Assembly (NCBI GenBank): GCA_964035575.1
Contig: OZ037886.1
Location: forward strand, 868,001-932,000
DNA from: Rhynchopus sp. YZ270_cl-10
Taxonomy: Eukaryota > Euglenozoa > Diplonemea > Diplonemida > Diplonemidae
Reading direction: 5' to 3'
DNA: 64,000 nucleotides
Shown: positions 11,223 to 20,678 of the stretch, piece by piece
How the letters are laid out: the number at the start of each line of letters is the position of its first letter
Numbering within the stretch: position 1 is the stretch's first letter
The notes under the pieces: generated by a model
The model's database searches: none
What the model was told of the DNA's origin: nothing
What the model saw: the letters and a program-made list of their open reading frames with translations, nothing else
Made by a program: the position numbers and the translations under genes

Positions 11223-11657
11223 AATCAAGCAAAAGGAAACTCAAATCAATTTTATTAGGTAAATCACAGAGAGGCTTGGGTTTTCATCTGTACCAACTTT
11301 TCTCTCTTTTTTTTTGCCTTTTCATAGAAAGGTTGTAAAAAAATCGTTATTCAAAATAGCATTTTTGGGTGAATTGTTGAAAATCGTTTTACCGAGGCTT
11401 GTATTTTTTTTTCTTCTTCTAGATTTGTGTGTGTGTGTGAGCTCGTGTGGTACATTCTGTATTTTTTTTTCAAATTATCTCTCTCTCTCTCTCTGTCTCT
11501 CAATGTAATGCCCCCTTACAAAACCTTGTGCGATAAGGTCCACATGGGTATCAGTGCTTTTTTTTTTTCTATATTTCATAGATATCTGAGATTTGTCTTA
11601 CAATGTTTGTTTTTTTTAAGGTGGCTAGAAAGGTGAAAATATTCTCTCTCTTTTAAA

Positions 11658-11770
11658 TCAGATGTAACGAAATGTATAGGTAGGACTGCATGGGTTGTGT
11701 CCACCCCCCCGGTACAGCCGGGTCATACCAAGGTACACTGTCACAAGAGGGCTTTGTATTTCAAGTCAAC
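11658..11770 (+). repeat. Family B repeat, long form
   Basis: Blocks ATCAGATGTAA, ACTGCATGG, CCACCCCCCCGGTACAGCC and GTACACTGTCACAAGAGGGC lie in the same order as at 51380. A T run follows. Confidence 0.7.
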
Positions 11771-12661
11771 CTTTTTTTTTTTTTATGCTGGTCAATGAGG
11801 ATGCCTTCTGCAGTTCGTTCACGACACATTACCCCCCCTCCCCTCTCGCTCTCTGTCCCCGAAGAAAGTCTTGAACCCTGGTAGTCGGTAGAGAGGAAGT
11901 AACAAACCTCAGCCTTTGTTCCTTACACGAAGTGTGACGATAATCCGGTATCAAAAAAAAAAAACAAGCCGTTGTATTTAATCGATTTTTTATTCTCATA
12001 ATGAAAAGGCAGTAGGTACGGTTTTTCTGGGTACTTTCATTTCTTTCTTTTTGATTAGAATTGAGTCGGTGCACGGTTTGCGTATTATCCGATTTTTTTT
12101 ATTACCTTCCACGATATCTGCAATGTGAAGGTCTGAAATGATTATCGATACCAAAAATTCCTATTTTTTTTTTTTTTTTTTTTTTTTCTCGTTTTGTTTT
12201 CTTTTTTTTTTTTGTATTTTGTCGCAGTATTAACCCCTCTCCTTCCCACCTCCCTTCTCCCCCCCCCTCTTATAGCTTTGGTTAAGGATCTAAAAAAGCT
12301 AAACAAACACAAACACAAAATAGCAAAAACAAAGAGTACAAACATAACAACAAACATTTTCAATCCCCCCCCTTTTTTTTGTGGTTGCTCTGAAATGGGT
12401 AATTTTTTTTGCCCATCCCCTCTCAAAAAAAAAAAAAAAAAAAAAAAAATAGCCTATTTCTGTACTTTCCTTTATCTCTCTTTATTCTCTCGTCTGACAT
12501 AATACATACTATATCTACCTTATGGGGTTAAGTGGTCGAAGGTCGTATAAATCACAAATCACTTTGTCAAAACTTGGTAGGGGGGGTTTTTTTTTACCCC
12601 TTTTCAGAAGACTTTGTTTAAATTCGCTCCAATCGTTCTATTATTGGGGCATCTACGAACG

Positions 12662-12701
<40 letters not shown>

Positions 12702-12702
<1 letters not shown>

Positions 12703-12748
12703 AAAACTTGGTTGTATTAGTGTAGCCACCCTAGAGTGTGCTCCACTA
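12702..12748 (-). repeat. Family A repeat after a long T run
   Basis: Identical over 47 nt to the copy at 209. About 31 T precede it. Confidence 0.75.
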
Positions 12749-12999
12749 TACTACTTTTTTTTTTTTCCACTAGCTTTCAGTAGGTTCTCACAGACCCTCA
12801 CAAAGTTCTCACACAGCCTGTTTCGTGTCGAACGGAGATGGTCATGGAGGACACACCAAGAGGCCCAATTCTGTGCAATGCATTCCCTCTGATGAACTGC
12901 TCATATTTGCTTTCAAACACAAAAACCTCAGGAAGGGTGTTGTTTTTATACACAACTTGCTCTTGGATTACCCTTCCCGCCCCCCCCTAACGGAGAGAA

Positions 13000-13900
13000 A
13001 TGGATGCGAGCAAGAAGCGTGATATTGAAAAGGACCACGTGTTTTTGGTATGTCAACATCTTTGTTTAGGGATTGTCAATCGGAGTAACCTATTTTTCGG
13101 GTACACTCTCACTAAAGGGCTTTTTTATTTCAACTTTTTTTTTTTTGATGTCAACCGAACATGGTTTGAGTCTACGATGTTAGAGAGTTATCTTACCAAA
13201 ATTGTATCTGTTTGCCGAGACCAGATGATGCCATCTATGGTCACATTTATGAGTGTTCATTTGTATTCAGTATGCATTTATTACAAGAAAAACACCACCA
13301 CACAACAGGGTTTGCAAAAGCGCAAAAAATGTGCCTTGTGTCTGCAGACGTTTGACGTAGACGAATTGCCCGGAGCCATATCGCACAATTCAATCCGGGA
13401 ACTGAGGGTATCCATTTTTCCCCCCCCAAAGGTGACTAAGCACAGACTTAGGGCCATCTTATAAACTTCCCATATCCTGGGTTTTTTGATTTTTCCATCT
13501 GTTTTTTTTCCTGAAGTTTGGAGTTTAGTGGTGTATGTCTGGGACCGCCTATGGCGGGGACCCCTCTCTTCACTCCACCCCCTCCCGCTGCAGAGAAAAT
13601 GGGGTGTCGGAGTGGGCAAGAAGCCGTCGCCATCGAAGCTCTATCAAAGGGAGGTATGTCGTGAAGACGCCGTGATGTTAAACATTGCCGTTTGAGGCTG
13701 TGCATTTTTTTAAAATAGTGATTCTACGATTTTCTTTGTACAAATCAAAAAGAGATTAGCAGCGTTTTAAAAGGTCTCGTTGTTCTTGAGGACGTTTGTC
13801 TCTTTTGATTATCAAATATTCAAAAGTAAAAACAAAAAAACTCTTTCATCATTTACCACAGGAACTCTGCGTATTTTGCATGCAATTCTTTGATGTGTAA
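13000..13900 (+). CDS. Small protein with two Cys pairs, 4 exons
   Basis: Exons are 13000-13047, 13309-13407, 13594-13653 and 13862-13900, all phase 0, giving 81 residues. The protein has a charged N-terminus, KKCALCLQTFD, LPGAISHNSIREL, a Trp-Gly segment, SKLYQ, and ends ELCVFCMQFFDV. The two CxxC pairs (24/27 and 72/75) would bind one zinc ion. Four joins that all keep one frame, each at GTAT donors (or GTATCC) and CAG acceptors, make this a real gene although no exon exceeds 100 bases. I believe similar short proteins occur in ciliated eukaryotes but cannot name one. Introns 1 and 2 carry sense copies of repeat families B and E. Confidence 0.68.
13099..13134 (+). repeat. Family B core inside an intron
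   Basis: GGGTACACTCTCACTAAAGG, then TTATTTCAAC and a T run, in intron 1 of the Cys-pair gene. Confidence 0.55.
13430..13470 (+). repeat. Family E hairpin inside an intron
   Basis: GGTGACTAAG pairs with CTTAGGGCCATC. ATAAACTT follows. It lies in intron 2 of the Cys-pair gene. Confidence 0.65.
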
Positions 13901-14630
13901 GACTTTCTTTTTTTTGGCGTTTTTGGCTTTTACACGCACTTGTGTTCACCCAGTTCTTTTAAGGTGACTAAGCAGGATCTTTGACTCAGCTTTGCAACTT
14001 CACTTTTTGTGAACTTTTTGTTCTTTTGGGGTTGAACATACGACCAGGTAAGTAAGGACTATGTTTAAATAGAATCTCAGTCCACAACTTGGCTTGAGGG
14101 GAAGGGGAGTCTTCTTTATCTTTTTAGTAACAAACAAAACAAATAACAATATCAAAAAAAAAGCCAAATACAATATAGAGTAAGTTACTATGAAACTCAG
14201 CTTCCGCTGCAGTTATTTCTCACACTTTGGATACTTATGTTAATGTGGTTGGTATTTTCTTTTCTTTTTCTTTTTGGCTTCTAACTTTCCAAAGAAGACT
14301 GTACCAAAACACTATTACAGCACCCCCTTTTTTTTTTGTAAATTTGTCAGTAAAAATGCCATGCACAGCAACCCTCGTCAACCCCTTGTTCCCCTATGCA
14401 TCCCCTTCTTCTAAGAGAGTCTGTGTTTTTAAAGCATTTTGCGCCAAAGTTTACACCCTAATGAAGTAGCTGTTGGATTCTTACAGCAAAATCATCACTT
14501 TGCCATTTGAAAATTTGAAGAAAAAAAAATGGTGTATCATTTCCCCCTGCAGCCCTCCCTCCTCTCTCTCCCTCCCGCATCTTATCCAGAGGACAGCTAT
14601 TTCCCTTTTCTCAACTTATTGTGTTGTACA
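13901..14630. other. Gene-free stretch ahead of the oxidase gene
   Basis: It holds one family E copy and, at the end, a pyrimidine tract with CAG at 14587-14589, 42 nt before the oxidase start codon. Confidence 0.55.
13962..14006 (+). repeat. Family E repeat, diverged
   Basis: AGGTGACTAAGCAGGATC with a TTGCAACTTCAC end. Confidence 0.5.
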
Positions 14631-17618
14631 ATGTATAAGCTAGTCGCAGCAGTGCTGCTGAGTGTGGTATGGCTGACGTTCTACATCATGGGTGTCGTAA
14701 GAATCGAGCGCACAAAAGGATTCAGCGGCTCGGGCACAAAACTGCCTTCCGTGGCAAACTTCTTTGAGCCGCACAGCGGAACAAACTGTGTGTGCGCCCA
14801 GCCAGGCGAATGTCTCTGCGACTTCGCCTTCGCCATGGGCACCATCAGGACAAAGGGTGAGAAGTGTACCGCCTGCAGTACAGGCACTGCATGCATGACC
14901 TGTGTTCTGAAGCCTGTGGAAGGGACTGACTGTACCTGCACCACGCCGGCCCCGGCCTCAGGGGACGGTGGTGATGGTGGTGACGGATATGGACGTTTTG
15001 CACGCGTGCTTGCGGGAGACGGGGACGATGCAGGAGATGATGCAGGAGACGATGCAGGGGATGATGCAGGGGGCGACGGTGATGACGGTGATGACGGTAG
15101 TTACAGTGGTGACGGCGCCGGAACCTGTCCCACAAGCACACAGTCACAGCCGGTCTGTACATGCACCTTTGGAGTTGTCAGTGCCAATGGAGATGCTAGT
15201 GCAGGTGACGCTGACGCTGACGCTGATGCTGATGCAGATGCTGACGGCGACGATGGCGATGACGGCGGTGCACGCGTCGCAGCAGGGCTCGATGCTGACG
15301 GTGATGACGGTGACGACGCTGATGCTAATGCTGACGCTGATGCTAATGCTGACGCTGATGGCGATGCGAAGGGTAACTACGCCAAGAAGGGTCAGGGGCA
15401 GGAATGCTGCTGCAACATGGCAACCGCAGGCGATGCCGATGCCGATGCCGATGCCGGTGACGGTGATGCAGATGCTGATGCTGACGCTGATGGTGATGCA
15501 GATGCGGACGGCGACGATGGAGGTGCACGTGTCGCTGCAGGACTCGATGCTGACGGTGATGACGGCGACGCTGATGCTAATGCTGACGGTGATGATGGGG
15601 ACTCGCCATCCACGACCCTTAAGCTAGGGTCGTGCTCTTGCAAGCTTCCAAAGGTTCAGAGCAGCTCTGGAGATGCTGGCGCTGACGGCGACGCCGACGC
15701 CGATGCTGATGCAGATGCAGATGCCGATGCTGACGCAGATGCCGGTACTGACGCAGATGCAGACGCCGATGCTGATGCCGACGGCGACGATGGCGGTGCA
15801 CGTGTCGCTGCAGGTTTAGATGCTGACGGTGATGCTGACGCTGATGCTGGTGCCGATGCAGCAAATGGCGATGCCGGTGCCGATGGTGCTGACGGCGCTG
15901 GCAACACAGCGTCCACCGGAGTCTGGCGTCCGAAGGAGGGCGTGATTGACGGCCAGGGCTGCACAGGACGTGCAGGGTGCAAAGCGTCGGAGAAGCAGCC
16001 TTACTACATCTGGACTGAGTTCGTCTCTGGAAACAAGCACCAGACAGGTGGCATGATGTACTTCGAGCATCGTGGTGACCACGGGGCACCGGTAGCGATC
16101 CTGCTGCTTGTGTGGATGGCGATCCTGCTGGTCGTGACCTTTGTGGCTGTTGCCTTCAAGGACAGGTACCAGGCCACACTGAGCGGCCCCGCTGCCACGG
16201 GCTCCGCTGCGTACTACCTTGACAACGCGTTCTTTGTGCCTCTCCGCCTGACCGTGGGTGAACTTTTCATTAGTCTGTGGATTGTCGGGTGGCTGGTGCT
16301 CTGCTTCGTCTACGTGTGGAACCACGCCTACATGAACAACCTTGTCGGACCTGCGGGACGCGGCTTTGGTGGTATTGTCTGCGGGCTCCTCATTCTGATG
16401 CTCTTCCCTGTGTCGAAGAAGTCTGTGCTTGTGGCTGCATTCGGCATTCCTTTCGAGCGTGCACTGAAGTTCCACAGAAGGATGGGCTTCTACGTGCTGT
16501 TCTTCATGATAGTGCACTTCATCTACATGCTCAGCTCCCACTACGCGTACTACCGCCAGGGAGAGCCCAGATGGGATGGGTCCCGCTCGTACAAGCCTGG
16601 ACGCTCTGTGGAGCAGGCAGGCAACAAGGCGTGGGAGCGTATGATGCGTTGGGAGATCGGATACCCGCACGGCCCCCCGATGGCAGGGTTCTTCTGTCTG
16701 ATCATCATGTTCATCATTGTGGCTGGAACCGTCGTGCGTGAGAAGCACTGGAACGTGTTCGCGGTGGTGCACACCCTGTACGTCGTGCTCTACCCGATGG
16801 CGTGGATCCACTACCCGACGCTGATGATCTTCTGTGCCATCCCGCTCATCCTGTACCTGATAGACATCTGCCTGCGCTACTTCCAGGCGTACAGCGACGG
16901 GGCAAAGATTGAGGAGGTGATTGAGTTTGAATGTGGCATCACACGCATTGCGATGACGAAGCGCTCCTTGGACTACTCCCCGGGACAGTGGATTTCCCTG
17001 CGCATCCCATCTGCGGACAAGTTCGTTGCTGAGTGGCATCCTTTCTCCGTGAGCTCTGTGAAGCACTCGGGCGCAGGTGTGGAGTTCACTGTGCACTGCA
17101 AGAACATGGGCGAAGGTACATGGACGTCGCGTGCACCCTCTGCCTCTGCGGGAGAAATGGCCATGGTGCAGGGCTGCTTCGGGAACCTCAAGTTCGACAT
17201 CGCAGCTGCAAACGAGGTGCTCATGATTGCGGGCGGTGTTGGTGTGACGCCCATGCTGGGTACGCTGTACAGTGCTATGGGCAAGACCAGCCCGGACAAC
17301 AAGGCTGTGCACTACACTGTTGTGTGGTGCTACAGGGGCGATGCGACGGCTGCGTTTGAGAAGGAGCTTTCTGAGATCCGTGCAAGCGGTTTGAACGTCA
17401 CGTGGCACATGCACAACACCGCAGATGCGAACAAGGATGTTGAGAACGGTGTTCTGCAGAACGTGCACTACCACGCTGGCAGGCCAGACTACAGCGCCCT
17501 CATGCAGAACGGCACCCCTAGTGTCATTGTCTGCGGACCTGAGCCCTTGGCAATCGCAGCAGAGACTGCGGCTCGTGAACGTGGCCTCCAAGTGCACACC
17601 GAGGTCTTCGACTTCTAA
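14631..17618 (+). CDS. NADPH oxidase-like flavocytochrome with Asp-Ala/Cys extracellular repeats
   Basis: 995 residues, single exon. A signal-anchor (MYKLVAAVLLSVVWLTFYIM) is followed by Cys-rich sequence to about 110, then to about 423 three modules, each with a Cys cluster, a run of Asp-Ala/Asp-Gly, and the sentence GARVAAGLDADGD. The rest is a classic NOX core with about six membrane helices. Haem ligands are H615/H629 (X13) and H714/H727 (X12), the spacing of mammalian gp91phox. There is a FAD motif HPFSVSS near 802, GGVGVTP for NADPH near 868, and a late CGPEP. The family moves electrons from cytosolic NADPH across the plasma membrane to oxygen or ferric iron. I start at the ATG after the acceptor at 14589; the frame is open 34 codons further, but that part is a pyrimidine tract. 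Oxidase versus ferric reductase is unresolved. Confidence 0.85.
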   Translation: MYKLVAAVLLSVVWLTFYIMGVVRIERTKGFSGSGTKLPSVANFFEPHSGTNCVCAQPGECLCDFAFAMGTIRTKGEKCTACSTGTACMTCVLKPVEGTDCTCTTPAPASGDGGDGGDGYGRFARVLAGDGDDAGDDAGDDAGDDAGGDGDDGDDGSYSGDGAGTCPTSTQSQPVCTCTFGVVSANGDASAGDADADADADADADGDDGDDGGARVAAGLDADGDDGDDADANADADANADADGDAKGNYAKKGQGQECCCNMATAGDADADADAGDGDADADADADGDADADGDDGGARVAAGLDADGDDGDADANADGDDGDSPSTTLKLGSCSCKLPKVQSSSGDAGADGDADADADADADADADADAGTDADADADADADGDDGGARVAAGLDADGDADADAGADAANGDAGADGADGAGNTASTGVWRPKEGVIDGQGCTGRAGCKASEKQPYYIWTEFVSGNKHQTGGMMYFEHRGDHGAPVAILLLVWMAILLVVTFVAVAFKDRYQATLSGPAATGSAAYYLDNAFFVPLRLTVGELFISLWIVGWLVLCFVYVWNHAYMNNLVGPAGRGFGGIVCGLLILMLFPVSKKSVLVAAFGIPFERALKFHRRMGFYVLFFMIVHFIYMLSSHYAYYRQGEPRWDGSRSYKPGRSVEQAGNKAWERMMRWEIGYPHGPPMAGFFCLIIMFIIVAGTVVREKHWNVFAVVHTLYVVLYPMAWIHYPTLMIFCAIPLILYLIDICLRYFQAYSDGAKIEEVIEFECGITRIAMTKRSLDYSPGQWISLRIPSADKFVAEWHPFSVSSVKHSGAGVEFTVHCKNMGEGTWTSRAPSASAGEMAMVQGCFGNLKFDIAAANEVLMIAGGVGVTPMLGTLYSAMGKTSPDNKAVHYTVVWCYRGDATAAFEKELSEIRASGLNVTWHMHNTADANKDVENGVLQNVHYHAGRPDYSALMQNGTPSVIVCGPEPLAIAAETAARERGLQVHTEVFDF
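15190..15900 (+). repeat. Coding repeats, Asp-Ala runs and GARVAAGLDADGD modules
   Basis: The GARVAAGLDADGD sentence recurs with starts near 15268, 15523 and 15796, a period of about 255-273 bases. Between the copies lie Asp-Ala runs with mixed GAC/GAT and GCT/GCC/GCA codons, so the repeat is conserved as protein, not just as a DNA microsatellite. Confidence 0.85.
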
Positions 17619-18055
17619 GAGAAGTCGTGTGACAAAGTAAATGTAAAAAGAAGAAAAAAAAATCACTGTGCGGACAACCTGCGTGGCTATAGGTCACATT
17701 GTCAAATTATTTGTAAATAAAAAAGGTACTTGCGTGTTTTATGTTTGTATACTGCATCAATCGCAACTCAAAACCCCCCCAACGTTGAAAGAATCAGAAA
17801 AAATGAGGAAAAGACAGTGATTTGTTTCGTGGTATTTGGTCAACTTTGGTTTGGTATTGTGGCAGTGTGTCACTATATCATATGACAGAAACAAGGGCAA
17901 ATGACACCACCAACAACAGACAAGGGTAGGTGCTTCCCCAAATGCACTGGCACCCTTTGATGCAAAGTACAAACCATGTACCTTTTGCACGCATAAAGTT
18001 ACAACAAAAAGAAAGCAAGAAGAAAGGTAATGCGATTTTGCGAGATACATGTCAC

Positions 18056-18140
18056 GAAAAAAAGAAAGTGGGGATTGCACAACTGTGGCAACACAACCGA
18101 AGCAACCCCACTGCTCCAACAATTTATCAAAAATAGTAGA
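18056..18140 (+). repeat. Family G repeat
   Basis: GTGGGGATTGCACAACTGTG to CTCCAACAATTTATCAAAAA. A close relative lies in an intron at 32812. Confidence 0.6.
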
Positions 18141-18347
18141 ATAAGAGGGCGAGAGAGAAAAAGGATCTGTAGGTCAGACTACCATATTGTCTCCTCTCTG
18201 CCGTTGTGTTGGCTATTGTAAGCAAAGAGCTTATGTAGCCAAAACAACACACTCTTATTTTGGTGCTTGCGTCCGCTGATGAACAGGCTTTTTTTTGCAT
18301 TTTCAACTTTTTTGTTTTTAATACAAAAGAATGTGACATTTGAGTAC

Positions 18348-18423
18348 ACGGTGGCCCGTCGGACCCTTTGTGGGGTACCCCGCGCGGACCGTACCCTAAG
18401 GGTCCGTTCGGGCCACCGTGTAC
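18348..18423. mobile_element. GC-rich foldback element inserted in a family I repeat
   Basis: Arms ACGGTGGCCCG and CGGGCCACCGT pair perfectly, then CGGACCCTT pairs with AAGGGTCCG, with a GGGGTACCCC hairpin inside. GTAC stands on both sides. The interrupted host repeat reads CATTTGAGTAC then AGAAC; an uninterrupted relative at 20632 reads CATTTGAGTACTGAAC. This supports insertion with a 4-bp duplication. It is too short to encode anything. Confidence 0.65.
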
Positions 18424-18453
18424 AGAACCCATCTTGATGGGTGATTATCGATG
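18424..18453 (+). repeat. Family I repeat (right part)
   Basis: AGAACCCATCTTGATGGGTG, then ATTATCGATG. The left part, CATTTGAGTAC, lies before the foldback element at 18337-18347. Confidence 0.5.
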
Positions 18454-18487
18454 CAACAAAAAAATACATCGTTGATGTGACTGAATA

Positions 18488-18550
18488 GGGGGGTGCACAA
18501 AGTGTGCAGAAGTACGCAAGAAGTGTGAATCACCCCCTTTCCGTCACACT
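18488..18550 (+). repeat. Family F hairpin repeat
   Basis: GGGGGGTGCACAAAGT, a short extra segment relative to the 2602 copy, then AAGAAGTGTGAATCACCCCC. Confidence 0.6.
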
Positions 18551-18665
18551 AATCGTAAAGTTTATTCTAAAAAAGGACCATTTTTTTCTCTTCTCTTTTA
18601 TATTTTTTTCGCTGGTTTGTAAATAGAATGTGAGTTGTGTGTGTGCTTTTTCGGTTCATTAATAA

Positions 18666-18705
18666 GCTACATTGCCACGAAAGGGCTTTGTATTTCAAGT
18701 CAACT
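18666..18705 (+). repeat. Family B core
   Basis: GCTACATTGCCACGAAAGGG, then TTTGTATTTCAAGTCAACTT. Confidence 0.65.
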
Positions 18706-19366
18706 TAATGATGGGTCATTCCTTCATGGAATAACTCATAATAGACCATGAGACCCCCTCGCCCCTCCCCCCTTTTTTTTTCAACAATTCTAGCTCCGGT
18801 TTCAGTGTTTTGACAGGGAAGGGGTTTTTTTTTAAAAAAGGAGAAGAATCTGTCAAATTGACGACGTACGGGATGTATCATGGATATGGCTATGGTTTAT
18901 TCCTGCACGTTGTATTGATTTTTCAGTGAGGATACATGGTCTTCTGTAGTATGTTTTAGCGTCTTATACGCGAACAAAAGAAGACCGGTATATTGTACAC
19001 TTATTTTAAAAAAATGGTTTTCATGTCAAAATACTGGGTTGAAAAAAGAAAGAGGAGGGAGAGGGGGAAATAATCGCGTTTCATGGAAATGTCCTCCTTT
19101 TTTTAAAAAGGATGGACGTTGTTTTCTTTTTTCTCTTGTTGATGTATGTGAAAGAGGGAACGAGCATTATTCATAATTTTAAGTTGTTTCTGTTATTTGA
19201 GAATTTGAGAAATTTTACACACAACACGCAATGGACAGAGAAGCATTTTCTTTTAAATAAAAGAGGGTTAAAGCGGTGATAACCCCCTTTTCTTTTGGTC
19301 AGAAAAAAGATGTGTACAATGCATATTTATCTCACATTTTTTCTTTTTTGGTTCATTTTTATTAAT

Positions 19367-19414
19367 GGTGACTAAGCAACGAGAGAGCTTAGGGTCATTT
19401 TCCATAAACTTTTC
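19367..19414 (+). repeat. Family E hairpin
   Basis: GGTGACTAAGC pairs with GCTTAGGGTCATT around an ACGAGAG-containing loop. CATAAACTTTTC follows. Confidence 0.7.
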
Positions 19415-19555
19415 AGTTTTTTTTTTTGCTTGCATTCAACCTTTTTTTTGTTTTGTTTGTTTTGTTCTCTGATATTCTTTTTTTATGTAGTGTAGTTTAG
19501 CTGTAGTTCTCTTACTTACATCATTTCCTCTCCCCTCCACTAGGGGGAAGCCACC

Positions 19556-19632
19556 AAAGGCGTTTTGCTGTCCGAACCCCTTATGGGTTTCGGACAAAGA
19601 AACTCCTTAAGGATTTCCTTCTACGTGGCTCC
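19556..19632. other. Three-way branched foldback structure
   Basis: The outer stem AGCCAC/GTGGCT encloses two hairpins: GTCCGAACCC with GGGTTTCGGAC (one bulge), and AAACTCC with GGATTT around TTAA. G-rich and C-rich flanks (TAGGGGG and CCCCCCCTA) could extend the outer stem. It could be a structured RNA or a foldback element. Confidence 0.45.
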
Positions 19633-19645
19633 TCCCCCCCTACCC

Positions 19646-19764
19646 CAGTGCTGTAAGAATACGTATTCTGGAGCGTATTATTACGTATTCTGGAGCGTAT
19701 TCCGTAAGAATACGCTCCAGAATACGTATTCTTACGTATCCGTAAGCGTATTCTTACAGCACTG
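19646..19764. mobile_element. hAT-like MITE, 119 bp
   Basis: The 18-bp ends CAGTGCTGTAAGAATACG are perfect inverted repeats. CCTACCC stands directly on both sides (19639-19645 and 19765-19771), a 7-bp duplication or 8-bp with one mismatch. CAGTG ends and an 8-bp duplication are typical of hAT elements. The interior is further inverted repeats of GGAGCGTATT and TACGTATTC, so the whole element folds on itself. Confidence 0.7.
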
Positions 19765-19831
19765 CCTACCCCCGGGCCTACCCCCAACCCGATTTACTTT
19801 TCCACTCAGACATCTGCTCCTTCTCTAATTG

Positions 19832-19885
19832 TTAAGTACCTGCGCCCGCCAAATGGTGAGGTGTTTGCACTTTCAACTTCTCCTT
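19832..19885 (+). repeat. Family C tail
   Basis: ACCTGCGCCC pairs loosely with GGTGAGGT, then TTTGCACTTTCAACTTCTCC, the family C 3' end without the first hairpin. Confidence 0.45.
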
Positions 19886-20050
19886 TTTTCCTCTCTCTCT
19901 CTCCTTATATCCCCCTCCCCCAAAAGTACTTTGGATTGTAAGGATATATAAGGGTACTTCATCGAAGTTCATCCTAGACGATCTGCTCCCCAAATTATTT
20001 GCATAACCCAACTACTCCACCTTTATCTCCGTTTTTTGTTTTTTTTTTTT

Positions 20051-20081
20051 AGATGTGCGCGTACAGTGAGGTACATTCATC
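20051..20081 (+). repeat. Family D hairpin, diverged
   Basis: AGATGTGCGCGTACAGTGAG, then GTACATTCATC. Confidence 0.5.
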
Positions 20082-20153
20082 GCACAACATTTTTTTTTTT
20101 TTTGCTCGATTGGCAACCCTCTCTGCTGGTTCAAAGGAAAGACACACGATACT

Positions 20154-20305
20154 CATAGATGGTAGTCCTGACAGAGTCGGTTGGAGTCGAACTGACCACT
20201 TTTCGAATTTTTTTTTGTTTTTTTTTTAAAGTCGAAAAGTTTAAAAAGTCGTCCGACTTTTTCTAATTTTCCAAAAGGTCAGACCGACTCAGACTACCAT
20301 CAATG
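20154..20305. mobile_element. Foldback element, 152 bp
   Basis: The ends CATAGATGGTAG and CTACCATCAATG are inverted repeats with one mismatch in 12, and pairing continues inward through GTCGGT/ACCGAC to a T/A-rich centre. GATACT stands directly on both sides (20148-20153 and 20306-20311). Confidence 0.6.
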
Positions 20306-20631
20306 GATACTCTCTTTTTTTAAATTCTCCACAATGATTTGAGACGCATTCTTTTTAACTCACTCGTATTTGTTTATTTTTTCCAGATTTAAAACAATGA
20401 AAAATCATTAGGTGACGAACTCACCTTGCCCAACTTTTCTCTGTTTTATAAGAGCTCCCTCAGGTGCCGGAAATCACGAAACAATAAAGGTGAGGAAAAA
20501 AAGCTATTACTAGTAGCTCATGACCTGCCTTTGAGGGTAGGTGGTAATGTATTTTTGAAAAAAAAATATAGTAATTAGCGAATGCTGCTTGAACATTTTT
20601 AAAAAAAAAGTGTGAGCCTCCTTTCAGGAGG

Positions 20632-20678
20632 CATTTGAGTACTGAACTTACCTCTTGGGGGACAATGTCGATACAGCA
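20632..20678 (+). repeat. Family I repeat, uninterrupted
   Basis: CATTTGAGTACTGAAC to GACAATGTCGATAC. A perfect hairpin GCCTCC/GGAGGC lies just upstream at 20616-20632. Confidence 0.5.

Larger units (their letters stand above)
9973..12999. other. 3-kb gene-free stretch
   Basis: Homopolymer-rich DNA with copies of repeat families A, B, G and I. No frame longer than about 110 codons and none with protein-like composition. Confidence 0.6.

Noticed and set aside
15816-17666. Long minus-strand frame of 616 codons
   Set aside because: It is the antisense shadow of the oxidase gene; its composition (His/Val/Arg-rich with no domain) follows from GC-rich sense codons.
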